From contig CAVTIH010000001.1 of assembly GCA_963734815.1 (NCBI GenBank), positions 868,001-932,000 on the forward strand: a DNA stretch of 64,000 nucleotides, written 5' to 3'. Of the stretch, positions 24,702 to 33,146 are shown piece after piece. Position 1 is the stretch's first letter, and each line of letters opens with the position of its first letter. This stretch comes from Palsa-744 sp963734815. GTDB lineage: Bacteria > Actinomycetota > Thermoleophilia > Solirubrobacterales > Solirubrobacteraceae. The notes under the pieces were generated by a model that worked only from the letters and a program-made list of their open reading frames with translations, did not search any database and was not told the origin of the DNA. Position numbers and translations under genes: made by a program.

Positions 24702-25403
24702 ATGCCTGATCTTTCCGGGAGTAGTAGTTTGAGAGCGAAGCGTGGATTCTTCTTCAGACTGACGACTGCCGTTGGGGTGGTGGTCGCTCTAAGTACGGCG
24801 AATGCTACAGCGGCGCACGTCAAACACAAGGCCCCCGCGAAGTGCTCGTTGGCGCACGAACGAGTGTTTGCCGCCGATGCACAGGCGGTGATCTATGAAG
24901 CTGCAGCGTACCCAGAAGGGCCCCCTGGCGTATTCGGCTGCGCCCGTGGCTCGAAGCGGTCGTACTACCTTGGCCTGGCATCCTATGGAGGCCCGTCGGG
25001 CTCGGGAGGTGTGGACCCGATGGCACTCGTTGGTCCCGTCGTTGCTTACGGTGTAGGTCGCGCTTTCGAAGTTGACCTTTCAGGGCGCATCTTCGAAGAA
25101 GTGTGGGTCCGTAACCTCGCGACCGGGAAGCTGCTCCACAGAATGCCGAATGGATCACCCGCCGAACCCGGCGATGTTGGCATTGGAGACACCACGGCGA
25201 TTGTCGTGAAGCCGGACGGGTCGGTGGCATGGATTGCGAGAGCGAGTACAGAACTTGGTGGTATCCAGGTTCGTTCGGTTGATAAGACCGGCAGCCATCT
25301 GCTCGCTGCTTCGCCGGAAATCGAACCGGATTCCCTCGCGCTCGCGGGTAGCACCTTGTACTGGACAGAGAGCGGCAAGCCGATGTCAGCATCGCTGAAC
25401 TAG
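24702..25403 (+). CDS. Secreted protein, third member of the paralogous family
   Basis: From ATG 24702 the product has 233 residues; TTG 24672, overlapping the previous stop codon, and GTG 24684 are in-frame alternatives. A hydrophobic segment (residues ~15-35) serves as signal. The mature sequence repeats the preceding protein nearly residue for residue (HVKHKAPAKC, GVFGCARGSKRSYYLGLA, KPDGSVAWIARASTELGG), with an insertion EVDLSGRIFEE that replaces LSEHSVEE. The two genes are a recent tandem duplication. The function is unknown. Confidence 0.65.
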   Translation: MPDLSGSSSLRAKRGFFFRLTTAVGVVVALSTANATAAHVKHKAPAKCSLAHERVFAADAQAVIYEAAAYPEGPPGVFGCARGSKRSYYLGLASYGGPSGSGGVDPMALVGPVVAYGVGRAFEVDLSGRIFEEVWVRNLATGKLLHRMPNGSPAEPGDVGIGDTTAIVVKPDGSVAWIARASTELGGIQVRSVDKTGSHLLAASPEIEPDSLALAGSTLYWTESGKPMSASLN

Positions 25404-25415
25404 GGACGGTCGCCT

Positions 25416-25658
25416 GTGATGTTACGCATGGGCTTGTCGTGGGCCGCGGGCTGGACCTTGACCTTGATCGCGATTGTGGCTATTGGCGTGGGAGGCTGCG
25501 GGGGTGGTCAGGTTGTGAATACAAGGGGCTCGCGGCAGGCTCGAGCCTCGCGAGTAGTGCCCGCCTATCGTATTGGTCAGTATTGCCGCCCTGGCAAGAC
25601 TCAGGGGTACAGTGCCGTTGACGTGGAGTGCCGTCATCATCATCTCGCAAGACGCTGA
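25416..25658 (+). CDS. Small lipoprotein
   Basis: This 80-residue product starts at GTG 25416, 12 nt after the preceding secreted-protein gene. The N-terminal hydrophobic stretch (AAGWTLTLIAIVAIGVGGCG) ends in a lipobox-like GVGGC near residue 28. The short mature part contains RVVPAYRIGQYC and VDVECRHHHLARR. It is the intact counterpart of the decayed copy at 21241-21486. ATG 25428 is a possible alternative start. The order secreted protein then lipoprotein is conserved in both copies, so the two products probably work together at the cell surface. Confidence 0.55.
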   Translation: MMLRMGLSWAAGWTLTLIAIVAIGVGGCGGGQVVNTRGSRQARASRVVPAYRIGQYCRPGKTQGYSAVDVECRHHHLARR

Positions 25659-25806
25659 GGGCGCCTTGGTGCGGCGCAAACGGCGGACGGAGCCCAGCTT
25701 TTTGGCGTCCACTCGCTGATAGCCCAGCCGCGACCGCCTGTGCAACTCGGGCCTGAGCCACGTGCGGCGCTGCCGGAAGCCCGGCGTATGTCCCGCTGCT
25801 GGTGGT

Positions 25807-26050
25807 CTACTCGCAAGTGATGACGACCCAGTGTCGGTGTGCAGACCCCCCTGCGGTGATTGCGAGCACGACGCAGGTGTGAGCCGTGGCCAGGTCGGCG
25901 GTCTCGCTGTGTGAGGCGGAGAGTTGTTCGTCTCCTAGTCGTGCGGGGGCCGATGGCGAGGGCGGCAAGCAGGTGCTCCTGGGCGGCGAGGTCGGCGGCG
26001 GTCCAGTTGGTGTAGACGAGTGCGTAGCGGCGCCGCGCGGCCTGCGACAT
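25807..26050 (-). pseudogene. Frameshifted small gene of unknown function
   Basis: The minus frame starts at ATG 26050 (MSQAARRRYALVYTNWTAAD, then LAAQEHLLAALAIGPRTT). A one-base shift near 25934 leads to LGDEQLSASHSETADLATA, then HTCVVLAITAGGSAHRHW and a TAG at 25807-25809. Both halves have good codon character and together would make an ~81-residue protein. I do not recognise it. The 148 bases on its left (25659-25806) and 160 on its right (26051-26210) contain no gene I can support. Confidence 0.35.
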
Positions 26051-26210
26051 TGGCGCGAGCGCCCGGTTGCGCGTTCTCGTGGGAGGTTCGCTGGGATTGT
26101 GCCGTGGCGCCCGGGGGCCGAGCCGGACCACGGGACATCCTCACTGACGGCTGAGGAGACCCAGGGCCCGCTCCATTGACCCGCAGCTTGAGCCGGCGAC
26201 CAACCCCCAG

Positions 26211-26229
26211 CATATCGGATGCCGATATG
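26211..26229. other. Perfect 8-bp dyad between M50 protease gene and remnant region
   Basis: CATATCGG-atg-CCGATATG is a perfect inverted repeat with a 3-nt centre, 21 nt beyond the stop codon of the M50 protease gene (minus strand). It could end that transcript, though no U-run follows, or be a protein-binding site. Confidence 0.4.
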
Positions 26230-26250
26230 TCAAGCCGGGTGGCTGTTTTG

Positions 26251-27249
26251 TCAGTGCCGGAGCAGCGGAGTCGCTATTCGCGGCACTGCGGATTGGGTTG
26301 GGACGCAGGCGCGCCGCCCGCACGTGAGCTCGTTTCGGACGAGTACGAGTGTGATCGTCACGATCACCAGCAGGATCCCGTACAGCACGATGCGCCCGAG
26401 ATGACCGGTCGAGTGGCTCGGTCGGGGCGTCGGGGCGCTCGTTGTTGGTGTGCGCTGCGGTTGCGGGTCGAAGGCGTGATGGCAGTAGCAGAGCTGGGCG
26501 GCCCTTCGGATCTCCGCCCCGCAGTTGGGGCAGATCTTCGTCGGCTCATGGCCCACGGACGCCGTGGGCCCGCTTCCGGCGAGCTTGAGCCTTGGCGCGC
26601 GTGCGTCAAAAGCCTGCTGCAGGGCGAGACCGGCGAAGATATACATAGCATCGACGGGTATCGCCCGCGCTGCGAGGAGTGCTCCAACGACCAGGCTGAG
26701 GACCACCCCGATGGTCTGCGACCAACCGACGGGGGCTTTGAGCCAGTGCACCGTCGCCGTCACGGGCGGAGGCGGAAGTGGCCGCCGGCGTATCAGGCAG
26801 AGCGCCTGGAGCCCGTCGGAAGGGACGCCATTGCGTAGCGGACCCCAAACGCCCCAGCTGGGAATCAGATTGAGGATCTGCAACGCGCTGATCGCGGCAA
26901 GAGTGAACAACACCGCGCGCAAGCTCCCGGTTGCGGCGACGCCAACGAGCCATGCGACTAACGCAAGTGCCGCATTTACGCCCGGCCCTGCAAGCACTCT
27001 GGCCAGTACCTGCTCTCTCGACATGCCACGCCCAGATGATCGGCACAGACCTCCAGCGCCGATCGGGGAGAGCGACATACGCAGCCGTCCAGCGCGAAGT
27101 CTTAGCGCGCAATCGGTGCGACCGACGTAGACCTCCACCGGCCGGCTGGTGAACGACATCGCAACACCGGCGTGGCCAAGCTCGTGCGCCAGCGTGACGA
27201 GCGGTAGGCCGAAGAACGCAGCTATGACGAACAGGTCCGGACTGGCCAT
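26251..27249 (-). CDS. M50-family (site-2-protease-like) zinc metalloprotease with a C-terminal zinc ribbon
   Basis: The ATG at 27249 gives 332 residues and is preceded by GAGAGG. The first helix contains the zinc motif HELGH (LVTLAHELGHAGVAM, residues ~20-35), followed by three or four further membrane helices (LARVLAGPGVNAALALVAWL; a NLIPSWGVWGPL segment in place of the usual NxxPxxxxDG). The DG motif is altered to PSDG. A cytoplasmic CPNCGAEIRRAAQLCYC zinc ribbon (~265-285) and a final transmembrane helix follow. Such proteases cut within membrane helices to release regulators. The target is unknown. Confidence 0.75.
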   Translation of the reverse strand: MASPDLFVIAAFFGLPLVTLAHELGHAGVAMSFTSRPVEVYVGRTDCALRLRAGRLRMSLSPIGAGGLCRSSGRGMSREQVLARVLAGPGVNAALALVAWLVGVAATGSLRAVLFTLAAISALQILNLIPSWGVWGPLRNGVPSDGLQALCLIRRRPLPPPPVTATVHWLKAPVGWSQTIGVVLSLVVGALLAARAIPVDAMYIFAGLALQQAFDARAPRLKLAGSGPTASVGHEPTKICPNCGAEIRRAAQLCYCHHAFDPQPQRTPTTSAPTPRPSHSTGHLGRIVLYGILLVIVTITLVLVRNELTCGRRACVPTQSAVPRIATPLLRH

Positions 27250-27411
27250 CTGAGAACCTCTCGGCCAATCTCGCCGTGCGCTTGAGCGGCCAGGGGAGCC
27301 TCGCGTGTGGGCCACGCGATGGGTGCTGCCGAGATGGCCGTGGCCATGTGGCCTGACCCCTGCTGAGTGGTCCCGGCTGGCGCCCAGGACAGCGACAGGC
27401 TGCCTGTTGGG

Positions 27412-27990
27412 TCAAGCCGTCTGGGCGGGGGTGCGTATGCCGTCGAGGATCAGTTTGAGATGGCGGCGCCAGTTCGCGCTGCCCGGTTGGTAGTACATCG
27501 TGGATGTGATGCCGCACATCAGCATCGAGAAGTCCTCGAAGGTGAAGTCCTCGCGCACGACGCCGGCGGCGATCCCACGGTCGATGACGCGGGTGACGAT
27601 CTCCGCGACGGCGGCCTTCTCCTGCTCGATGCCCTCCCATTCGAGCTGGTTGGAGCCCATCATCGCGAGCTGGAAGCCACTGTCGCCCTCGACTGCCTCG
27701 GCGGAGCCGCGCATGGTGCTCGCGAGCGCTTCGAAGGGGTCGGTGAGGTCCTCGGCGAGGCGGGCGATCTCCGCGAAACCCTGGAAGCGGTCGCGGACCA
27801 TCGCGGTCAGCAGCGCCTCCTTGGTGGGGAAGTGGCGGTAGATGGTTCCGATGCCGACGCCTGCGTGCGCGGCGATCTCGTCCATCTGCGCCTGGGGGCC
27901 ATCCCGCGCGAACAGCTCGCGCCCGCAGGCCATGATCCGCTCGCGGTTGCGGCGGGCGTCGGCGCGGAGTGTTCGCTGATCTGTGGACAT
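27412..27990 (-). CDS. TetR-family repressor of the divergent efflux gene
   Basis: The ATG at 27990 gives 192 residues. The N-terminal HTH is clear: NRERIMACGRELFARDG, then QMDEIAAHAGVGIGTIYRHF (residues ~12-52). The rest is an all-helical ligand-binding domain with a Met-rich core (QLAMMGSNQLEWE), which suits hydrophobic ligands. It is divergent from an MFS exporter gene with about 120 bp between. A dyad in that gap lies between the exporter's -35 and -10 boxes, the classic arrangement for a TetR repressor controlling its neighbour. Confidence 0.88.
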   Translation of the reverse strand: MSTDQRTLRADARRNRERIMACGRELFARDGPQAQMDEIAAHAGVGIGTIYRHFPTKEALLTAMVRDRFQGFAEIARLAEDLTDPFEALASTMRGSAEAVEGDSGFQLAMMGSNQLEWEGIEQEKAAVAEIVTRVIDRGIAAGVVREDFTFEDFSMLMCGITSTMYYQPGSANWRRHLKLILDGIRTPAQTA

Positions 27991-28003
27991 TTTGAGCGCT
28001 GGC

Positions 28004-28033
28004 TTGACAAACGGAATCTTAGCTCCGTATGAT
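28004..28033 (+). promoter_or_regulatory. MFS gene promoter with an embedded TetR-type operator
   Basis: TTGACA (28004-28009), an 18-nt spacer and TATGAT (28028-28033) form a near-consensus sigma-70 promoter. Within the spacer ACGGA (28011-28015) and TCCGT (28024-28028) are perfect inverse halves 8 nt apart, ideal for a TetR dimer to block polymerase. On the minus strand TAAGAT (28016-28021) may serve the tetR gene itself, so one operator could control both. Confidence 0.65.
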
Positions 28034-28109
28034 GTGTATGGCAAGAGGAACCATACTTCCGGTTCCGCTCTTTGCTCTGGAGAACACAGAGCGAAAATCG
28101 CGAGGAAGC

Positions 28110-29618
28110 ATGAGCGTCACAACACCCCCCACTGGTTCCGCTCGTTCGGCGCCCGACCTCACCTCGGCTCGCGGGAAGAACCTGGCCCTGATGCTGCTCG
28201 CGATGACGCAGTTCGTGATCGTGATCGACGCCTCGATCGTGAACGTCGCGCTCCCGTCGATCGGTGCCCACCTGCACTTCTCACGCGACAACCTCTCATG
28301 GGTCGTGAACGCCTACACGCTCACGTTCGGGGGCTTCCTGCTGCTCGGCGGGCGCCTCGCCGACCTGCTCGGCCGCAGGCGCATGTTCATGATCGGTCTC
28401 GTCGTGTTCTCGCTGGCGTCGCTGGCAGGCGGACTGGCGCAATCGGAGGCATGGCTGATCATCGCGCGCGCGATCCAGGGGCTCGGCGCGGCGATCGTTT
28501 CGCCGGCGGCGCTCTCGATCATCACGACCACGTTCGCCGAAGGCGCCGAGCGCAACCGCGCGCTCGGCATCTGGGGCGCCGTCGCGGGCGCCGGTGGCGC
28601 GGCGGGTGTACTGCTCGGCGGCATTCTCACGAGCGGGCTGAGCTGGCGGTGGGTGCTGTTCGTCAACGTCCCGATTGGGCTCGCCGCCGCGGCACTGGCC
28701 CCGCGGCTGCTGCTCGAGAGTCACGCCGAAGACGGCACCGAGGGCTTCGACATCCCCGGCGCCGTAACGGTAACCGCGGGTCTCGCGCTGCTCGTCTATG
28801 CGGTTGTGGACGCCGTCAACGTCGGCTGGGGATCGACCGACACCCTTTTGCGGCTCGCCGGCTCAGCCGTCCTGCTGGTCGCGTTCGTCGTGATCGAGCG
28901 CCGCCAGCGCCACCCGCTGCTGCCCTTCTCGATCTTCCGCCTGCGCACCCTTCGCGGAGCGGACATCATCGGTCTTTTGATCGGCATGTCGCTGTTCTCG
29001 ATGTTCTTCTTCATCTCGCTCTACCTCCAAAACGTCCTTCACTTCTCGCCGATCAAAACGGGGATCTCATATTTGCCGCTTGCCGTGGGGATCATCATCT
29101 CCGCTGGAGCCGCCTCGCAGCTCGTGACGCGGGTCGGTTTCAAGCCCGTCCTGACGGGAGGCATGCTGCTCGTCGCGGCCGCGCTGGTGTGGTTCTCGCG
29201 CGTGCCCGCCACCGGAGGTTCGTTCAGCGCGAACGTGCTCGGGCCGTCGTTGCTTGCCGCCTTCGGCCTCGGGTTCTCGTTCGTGCCCGTGACGATCGCC
29301 GCAGTGACGGGGACCAGACCGCACGAGGCGGGTCTCGCGTCGGGGCTGATCAACACCTCTCAGCAGGTCGGCGGCGCTCTCGGCCTCGCGATCCTCGCCA
29401 CCGTCGCCAACAGCCGCACGCAGAGCCTGCTCCACGCCGGTGTGCACAATACGTCGATCGCTCTTACAAAGGGATTCGACCGCGCCTTCCTGGTCGGCGC
29501 CGGCTTCGCGATCGCTGGGGCGATCCTCACCACGATCCTGATCTCCTCGCGCGACAGTCGCGAGCAGGCCGCAGCAGCGCGCCGCGGCGACGCGGCAGCG
29601 GCGCCCGCCGCGGGGTGA
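28110..29618 (+). CDS. MFS exporter, DHA2 (14-helix drug:H+ antiporter) family
   Basis: The ATG at 28110 (GAGGAAGC upstream) yields 502 residues. Visible signatures are FVIVIDASIVNVALPSIG in helix 1 (motif D1), GGRLADLLGRRRMF in the first cytoplasmic loop (motif A), and RAIQGLGAAIVSPAAL (motif B). GIWGAVAGAGGAAGVLLGG (motif C) is typical of antiporters. Fourteen helices are consistent with the length. It probably exports drugs or hydrophobic compounds and is controlled by the divergent TetR gene. The mapped promoter gives an ~70-nt leader. Upstream in-frame starts (28029) lie inside the promoter and were rejected. Confidence 0.92.
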   Translation: MSVTTPPTGSARSAPDLTSARGKNLALMLLAMTQFVIVIDASIVNVALPSIGAHLHFSRDNLSWVVNAYTLTFGGFLLLGGRLADLLGRRRMFMIGLVVFSLASLAGGLAQSEAWLIIARAIQGLGAAIVSPAALSIITTTFAEGAERNRALGIWGAVAGAGGAAGVLLGGILTSGLSWRWVLFVNVPIGLAAAALAPRLLLESHAEDGTEGFDIPGAVTVTAGLALLVYAVVDAVNVGWGSTDTLLRLAGSAVLLVAFVVIERRQRHPLLPFSIFRLRTLRGADIIGLLIGMSLFSMFFFISLYLQNVLHFSPIKTGISYLPLAVGIIISAGAASQLVTRVGFKPVLTGGMLLVAAALVWFSRVPATGGSFSANVLGPSLLAAFGLGFSFVPVTIAAVTGTRPHEAGLASGLINTSQQVGGALGLAILATVANSRTQSLLHAGVHNTSIALTKGFDRAFLVGAGFAIAGAILTTILISSRDSREQAAAARRGDAAAAPAAG

Positions 29619-29801
29619 GCTGGCGAGCGCGTTTGGGCGAATGGTTGGTGCGCCCGCTTTTCGCGCGTAACGCGAGGGTCACCACGACCGCGAGCATGGC
29701 GAGCAGCCCACCACCAGCTACGTGCAGCCGGACACGTCCTCGCTGAGCCTTGCCTGATACGTCTCACGCAACTTCGGCGAGTTGCCGATGTCTTAGCTGC
29801 G

Positions 29802-31442
29802 ATGCGACAGGCTCGCAACGAGGCAGCCAGACGTCGCGGCTTCGGCCTCAGGTCGGTCTGCCTGCGTGCGGGTTTTGGGACGCACCGGTTGATCGTGGTC
29901 GCCGTCTGCGCTGCCTTTGCGACGGTGTTTCTGGCCGGGACCCCCGGCTGGTTTGGCGAGCCGAAAGCCTCCGCGGAAGGGGCGGCACCGACGCAAGAGT
30001 TCGTCGATGGCCGTGTGACTAATTATCTGTACTTCACGAACTTCGAAATGGTGGACCCGGCGCTCACTAACGAGCCGTTCGGCTGTACGGGGAAGTACTA
30101 CAGCGAATGGGAGGGCATCTACCCCTGCGCCAGCATCGTCTTCCATAGCGGTGACCAGATAGAAGGCCCGTACCACACCAACGACGCGGCGAGGGTCGAA
30201 GGGAGCGCGGAATTCGGGCGAGCGGGCGCTGACCCTCCCGACATCGTTGAAATCTACGGCGGCACCTATCCCGAAGACCGCGACGGGCAATGTACGGGGA
30301 TGCCGATCTTTCATACCGCCACGCACTGCTATGTCCGGGGCGAACGGATTCCCCTGCCCGAAGGCACCACCGGCCTCGGCGAGTTCGTCGAAGGCGAAGA
30401 CGCGTTCACGGGCGAGACGCGACTAGAACTCGACGGAACCGCCAACACGATTCATGTGGTCAATTTCAACGCCAGCGGCAGGGAGTACGCCAAGACGATC
30501 GAGTGGCCGAAAAACGGCCTCATCTACGTGCGCTCCAAACGGTGCGGCTGGCCCACGGCGACCTCGAACGAGGCGTTCAACGCCGACGGACCCGAAGAGG
30601 CCCGCACCGAAAAGGGCTGCGGCAACGTTTACGTGCGCGGCACCTACAGCCAGCCGCTGACGATCGCCGCTCAAGACGATCTGATCATCGACGGCAGCAT
30701 CTACCCCACGTCCGTGGCGGGTCAGCTCGGCGCAGCGCCCGCCGGTACAGCGACGCTTGGTTTGATCGCCGCCAACTACGTGCGGATCTACCATCCCTCG
30801 CGCACCGGCGCCGTCAACGACGCGAGTCAATGCGACGCGGAAAACCTGCTCGCCACCGAAGACCCAAACGGCTGGGGCGCCCAGCCCGAAATCTGGATCT
30901 ACGCGGCGATCCTGGCGGCCGAGCACTCGTTCATCGTCGACAACTTCATTTGTGGCTCCCAACTCGGCAACCTCAACATCTACGGTTCAATCGCACAGAA
31001 CTACCGCGGAGTCGTCGGCACCCACGGCAACGATGCAACGGGGTCCGGCTATTCCAAGGCATACCGGTACGACAGCCGCCTCCTCACCAACAAGCCGCCG
31101 TACTTCACGCGTGCAGCATCGACACCTATCCCTGGCGGCGGCGTGATTACTGCGCCGCCGAACACCGCATGCGCAAGCCGGCGTCACTTTATCGTCCACG
31201 TCGTCCAGATCCCCGGCCTTGTGTACCGGCACGTCCGAGTCGAGTTGGGCGGTCACCGCATCGCGACGAGAACCACAAAAGGGGCCATCGCCGCTACGGT
31301 CGACCTACGGGGCCTGCCAAAGGGCACCTACGTCCTGCGCATCACGGTCGAAACAACCCACGGGCGGAAGATCACCGGAACCCGTACATACCACACCTGC
31401 GCAGTCACGCCGATCCATCCTAAACGCCCCCCAACGCTCTGA
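29802..31442 (+). CDS. Secreted protein with a DUF4900-like region
   Basis: This 546-residue frame starts at ATG 29802. The exported portion begins with a hydrophobic helix at ~29-48 (RLIVVAVCAAFATVFLAG) after a basic N-terminus. The mature N-terminal part reads TNYLYFTNFEMVDPALT, then FHSGDQIEGPYHTNDAARVEG, the arrangement seen in DUF4900/PilX-like proteins associated with type IV pili. The middle is a beta-helix-like region (GSIYPTSVAGQLG; IYGSIAQNYRGVVGTHG). The C-terminal ~95 residues form an Ig-like domain with two cysteines. No pilus genes lie nearby. A role as a cell-surface protein is likely. Confidence 0.6.
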   Translation: MRQARNEAARRRGFGLRSVCLRAGFGTHRLIVVAVCAAFATVFLAGTPGWFGEPKASAEGAAPTQEFVDGRVTNYLYFTNFEMVDPALTNEPFGCTGKYYSEWEGIYPCASIVFHSGDQIEGPYHTNDAARVEGSAEFGRAGADPPDIVEIYGGTYPEDRDGQCTGMPIFHTATHCYVRGERIPLPEGTTGLGEFVEGEDAFTGETRLELDGTANTIHVVNFNASGREYAKTIEWPKNGLIYVRSKRCGWPTATSNEAFNADGPEEARTEKGCGNVYVRGTYSQPLTIAAQDDLIIDGSIYPTSVAGQLGAAPAGTATLGLIAANYVRIYHPSRTGAVNDASQCDAENLLATEDPNGWGAQPEIWIYAAILAAEHSFIVDNFICGSQLGNLNIYGSIAQNYRGVVGTHGNDATGSGYSKAYRYDSRLLTNKPPYFTRAASTPIPGGGVITAPPNTACASRRHFIVHVVQIPGLVYRHVRVELGGHRIATRTTKGAIAATVDLRGLPKGTYVLRITVETTHGRKITGTRTYHTCAVTPIHPKRPPTL

Positions 31443-31528
31443 CCCAAGGCCCGCGGCCAGCCGTTGACCGCCCTCGACCAGGAGACGGGATCGAGGGGGT
31501 CGGCGCACTGCGTGGCGGCCGGCAAGCT

Positions 31529-31560
31529 GTTGCTCGTGCACCTTCCCGAGCACGAGCAAC
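31529..31560. terminator. Hairpin after the DUF4900-like gene
   Basis: GTTGCTCGTGC (31529-31539) and GCACGAGCAAC (31550-31560) are perfect 11-bp inverses enclosing a 10-nt loop. The structure lies 87 nt after the stop codon and before the alkB promoter. No U-run follows, as is common in high-GC actinobacteria. Confidence 0.55.
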
Positions 31561-31619
31561 GGAGCGTCGTGGCCGAGACGCCTCAATCGGGACGCCGATC
31601 GGGCTTTGCGTTAGGTGAC

Positions 31620-31647
31620 TGGACAAGGCTGGCCTGATCTGTAAACT
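31620..31647 (+). promoter_or_regulatory. Probable promoter of the alkB-rubredoxin-tetR operon
   Basis: TGGACA (31620-31625), 16 nt and TAAACT (31642-31647) make a plausible -35/-10 pair. The leader to ATG 31693 would be about 40 nt and contains GGAGG at a good distance. The TetR protein encoded at the end of the operon is a candidate regulator, but no clear dyad is seen. Confidence 0.45.
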
Positions 31648-31692
31648 ACTCTGACAAACTTGGTTAGCCCGACCACGAAGGAGGCACGCTCC

Positions 31693-32970
31693 ATGGCCGC
31701 TGTACCGGCGCCGCTGAACAAAGGTCCCACCACAACGAAGGATCCGGCCGGTGTGGGGACGAGCGCTGGTGTCGGCGCGGGTGGAGGCCCCGCCACTGCG
31801 GAGACCGGGACAGGGACGGAGACCCTGGCCCCCGCAAGGTGGCACGACCCCAAGCGCTATGCGTGGCTGCTGGGCCTGATTGTGCCGACTCTGCCGTTCC
31901 TCGCCTACGGCCTGGTGCAGGCCACGGGACTGGGCGTCTTCTGGTTCTATGGCCCGTTTTTGGTGTTCGCGATCTTCCCCGTGCTCGACCTGCTGATCGG
32001 GGTGGACCCCACCAACCCGCCCGACAGTGTGATCAAGTGGCTGGAACAGGATCGCTACTACCGCTGGTGCACGTACGCATTCCTGCCGATCCAGTACGCC
32101 GGCCTGGTGTTCGCGTGCTGGCTGTGGTCGAGCGGCAAACTCTCGACGTTTGACGACGTCGGGCTGATGTTGACCGTGGGGGTGGTGAGCGGGATCGCGA
32201 TCAACACCGCGCACGAGCTCGGCCACAAGCGCGCGAGCATGGAGCGGTGGCTGAGCAAGGTGGCGCTCGCGCAGAGTGCTTACGGGCACTTCTTCATCGA
32301 GCACAACCGTGGCCATCACGTGCGCGTGGCCACCCCCGAGGATCCGGCCAGCGCGCGGTTGGGGGAGAGCTTCTACGCGTTCCTGCCCCGCACCGTGGCC
32401 GGCAGCCTGCGCTCCGCCTGGGAGCTGGAGCGCACGCGTCTGGGGCGCATGGACAGCTCGCCGTGGACGCCGCGCAACGACATCCTCGGCGCGTGGGGGA
32501 TGACCGTTGTGCTGTTCGCCGCGCTCACGGCGATCTTCGGCGTGGCTGTGCTGCCCTACCTGGTCGGGCAGGCCGTGCTCGGCTTCTGCCTGCTGGAGGT
32601 GGTCAACTATCTCGAGCACTACGGCCTGCGCCGTCAGCGGCGCGAGGATGGTCGCTACGAGCGCACCCGCCCCGAGCACAGCTGGAATAGCAACAGCGTG
32701 GCCTCCAACGTGCTGCTCTACCACCTGCAGCGCCACTCCGACCATCACGCCAACCCGATCCGCCGCTACCAGGCGCTGCGCCACGTCGAGGAGGCGCCGC
32801 AGCTGCCGAGCGGGTACGCGGGGATGATCGTGCTTGCCGCCTTCCCCCCGCTGTGGCGGCGGGTGATGGATCGGCGACTGCTCGCTCACTACGGGGGCGA
32901 CGTCTCGCTCGCCAACATCGCTCCGCGCAAGCGCCCGCGCATCCTCGCGCGCTACGGGGCAACGCCATGA
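31693..32970 (+). CDS. alkB: Alkane 1-monooxygenase (AlkB, membrane di-iron hydroxylase)
   Basis: The ATG at 31693 follows GGAGG and yields 425 residues. It carries the histidine boxes of AlkB: HELGHK (~residues 172-177), EHNRGHH (~200-206) and LQRHSDHH (~346-353), plus the NYLEHYG motif (~308-314). About six membrane helices are present, and the first ~50 residues are a Thr/Gly/Ala-rich tail. It hydroxylates medium- to long-chain n-alkanes at the terminal carbon in the membrane, with electrons supplied by rubredoxin. The rubredoxin gene follows with an ATGA overlap, so the two are co-translated. Confidence 0.95.
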   Translation: MAAVPAPLNKGPTTTKDPAGVGTSAGVGAGGGPATAETGTGTETLAPARWHDPKRYAWLLGLIVPTLPFLAYGLVQATGLGVFWFYGPFLVFAIFPVLDLLIGVDPTNPPDSVIKWLEQDRYYRWCTYAFLPIQYAGLVFACWLWSSGKLSTFDDVGLMLTVGVVSGIAINTAHELGHKRASMERWLSKVALAQSAYGHFFIEHNRGHHVRVATPEDPASARLGESFYAFLPRTVAGSLRSAWELERTRLGRMDSSPWTPRNDILGAWGMTVVLFAALTAIFGVAVLPYLVGQAVLGFCLLEVVNYLEHYGLRRQRREDGRYERTRPEHSWNSNSVASNVLLYHLQRHSDHHANPIRRYQALRHVEEAPQLPSGYAGMIVLAAFPPLWRRVMDRRLLAHYGGDVSLANIAPRKRPRILARYGATP

Positions 32971-33146
32971 GCCGCTGGCGCTGCCCAAGCTGCGGGTACA
33001 GCTACGACGAGCAGCGCGGCCACCCGCGCGAGGGCTTTCCGCCAGGCACGCCGTGGAGCGAGGTGCCCGACGAGTGGGCCTGTCCGGACTGCGGCGTGCG
33101 CGACAAGGTGGACTTCGAGGAGGACACCGAGGAGGTGGGGGGGTGA
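32967..33146 (+). CDS. Rubredoxin (electron donor to AlkB)
   Basis: A 59-residue single-iron protein. The two CxxCG iron-ligand loops are CPSCGYSYDE (residues 6-15) and CPDCGVRDK (residues ~39-47), with the usual GFPPGTPWSEVPDEWACPDC between. It has the acidic tail seen in AlkG-type rubredoxins. The ATG overlaps the alkB stop (ATGA) and its own stop overlaps the tetR start (GTGA). It passes electrons from rubredoxin reductase, not found in this window, to AlkB. Confidence 0.95.
   Translation: MSRWRCPSCGYSYDEQRGHPREGFPPGTPWSEVPDEWACPDCGVRDKVDFEEDTEEVGG

Noticed and set aside
29619..29801. Minus-strand membrane-anchor fragment (GGGLLAMLAVVVTLAL-like)
   Set aside because: Too short, with an in-frame stop upstream and no recognisable domain. 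I see nothing supportable between the MFS gene and the DUF4900-like gene.
11167..31500. Genomic island integrated at tRNA-Arg
   Set aside because: I found no repeat of the tRNA 3' end and no integrase gene. The lower-GC segment begins near 17.9 kb, far from the tRNA.
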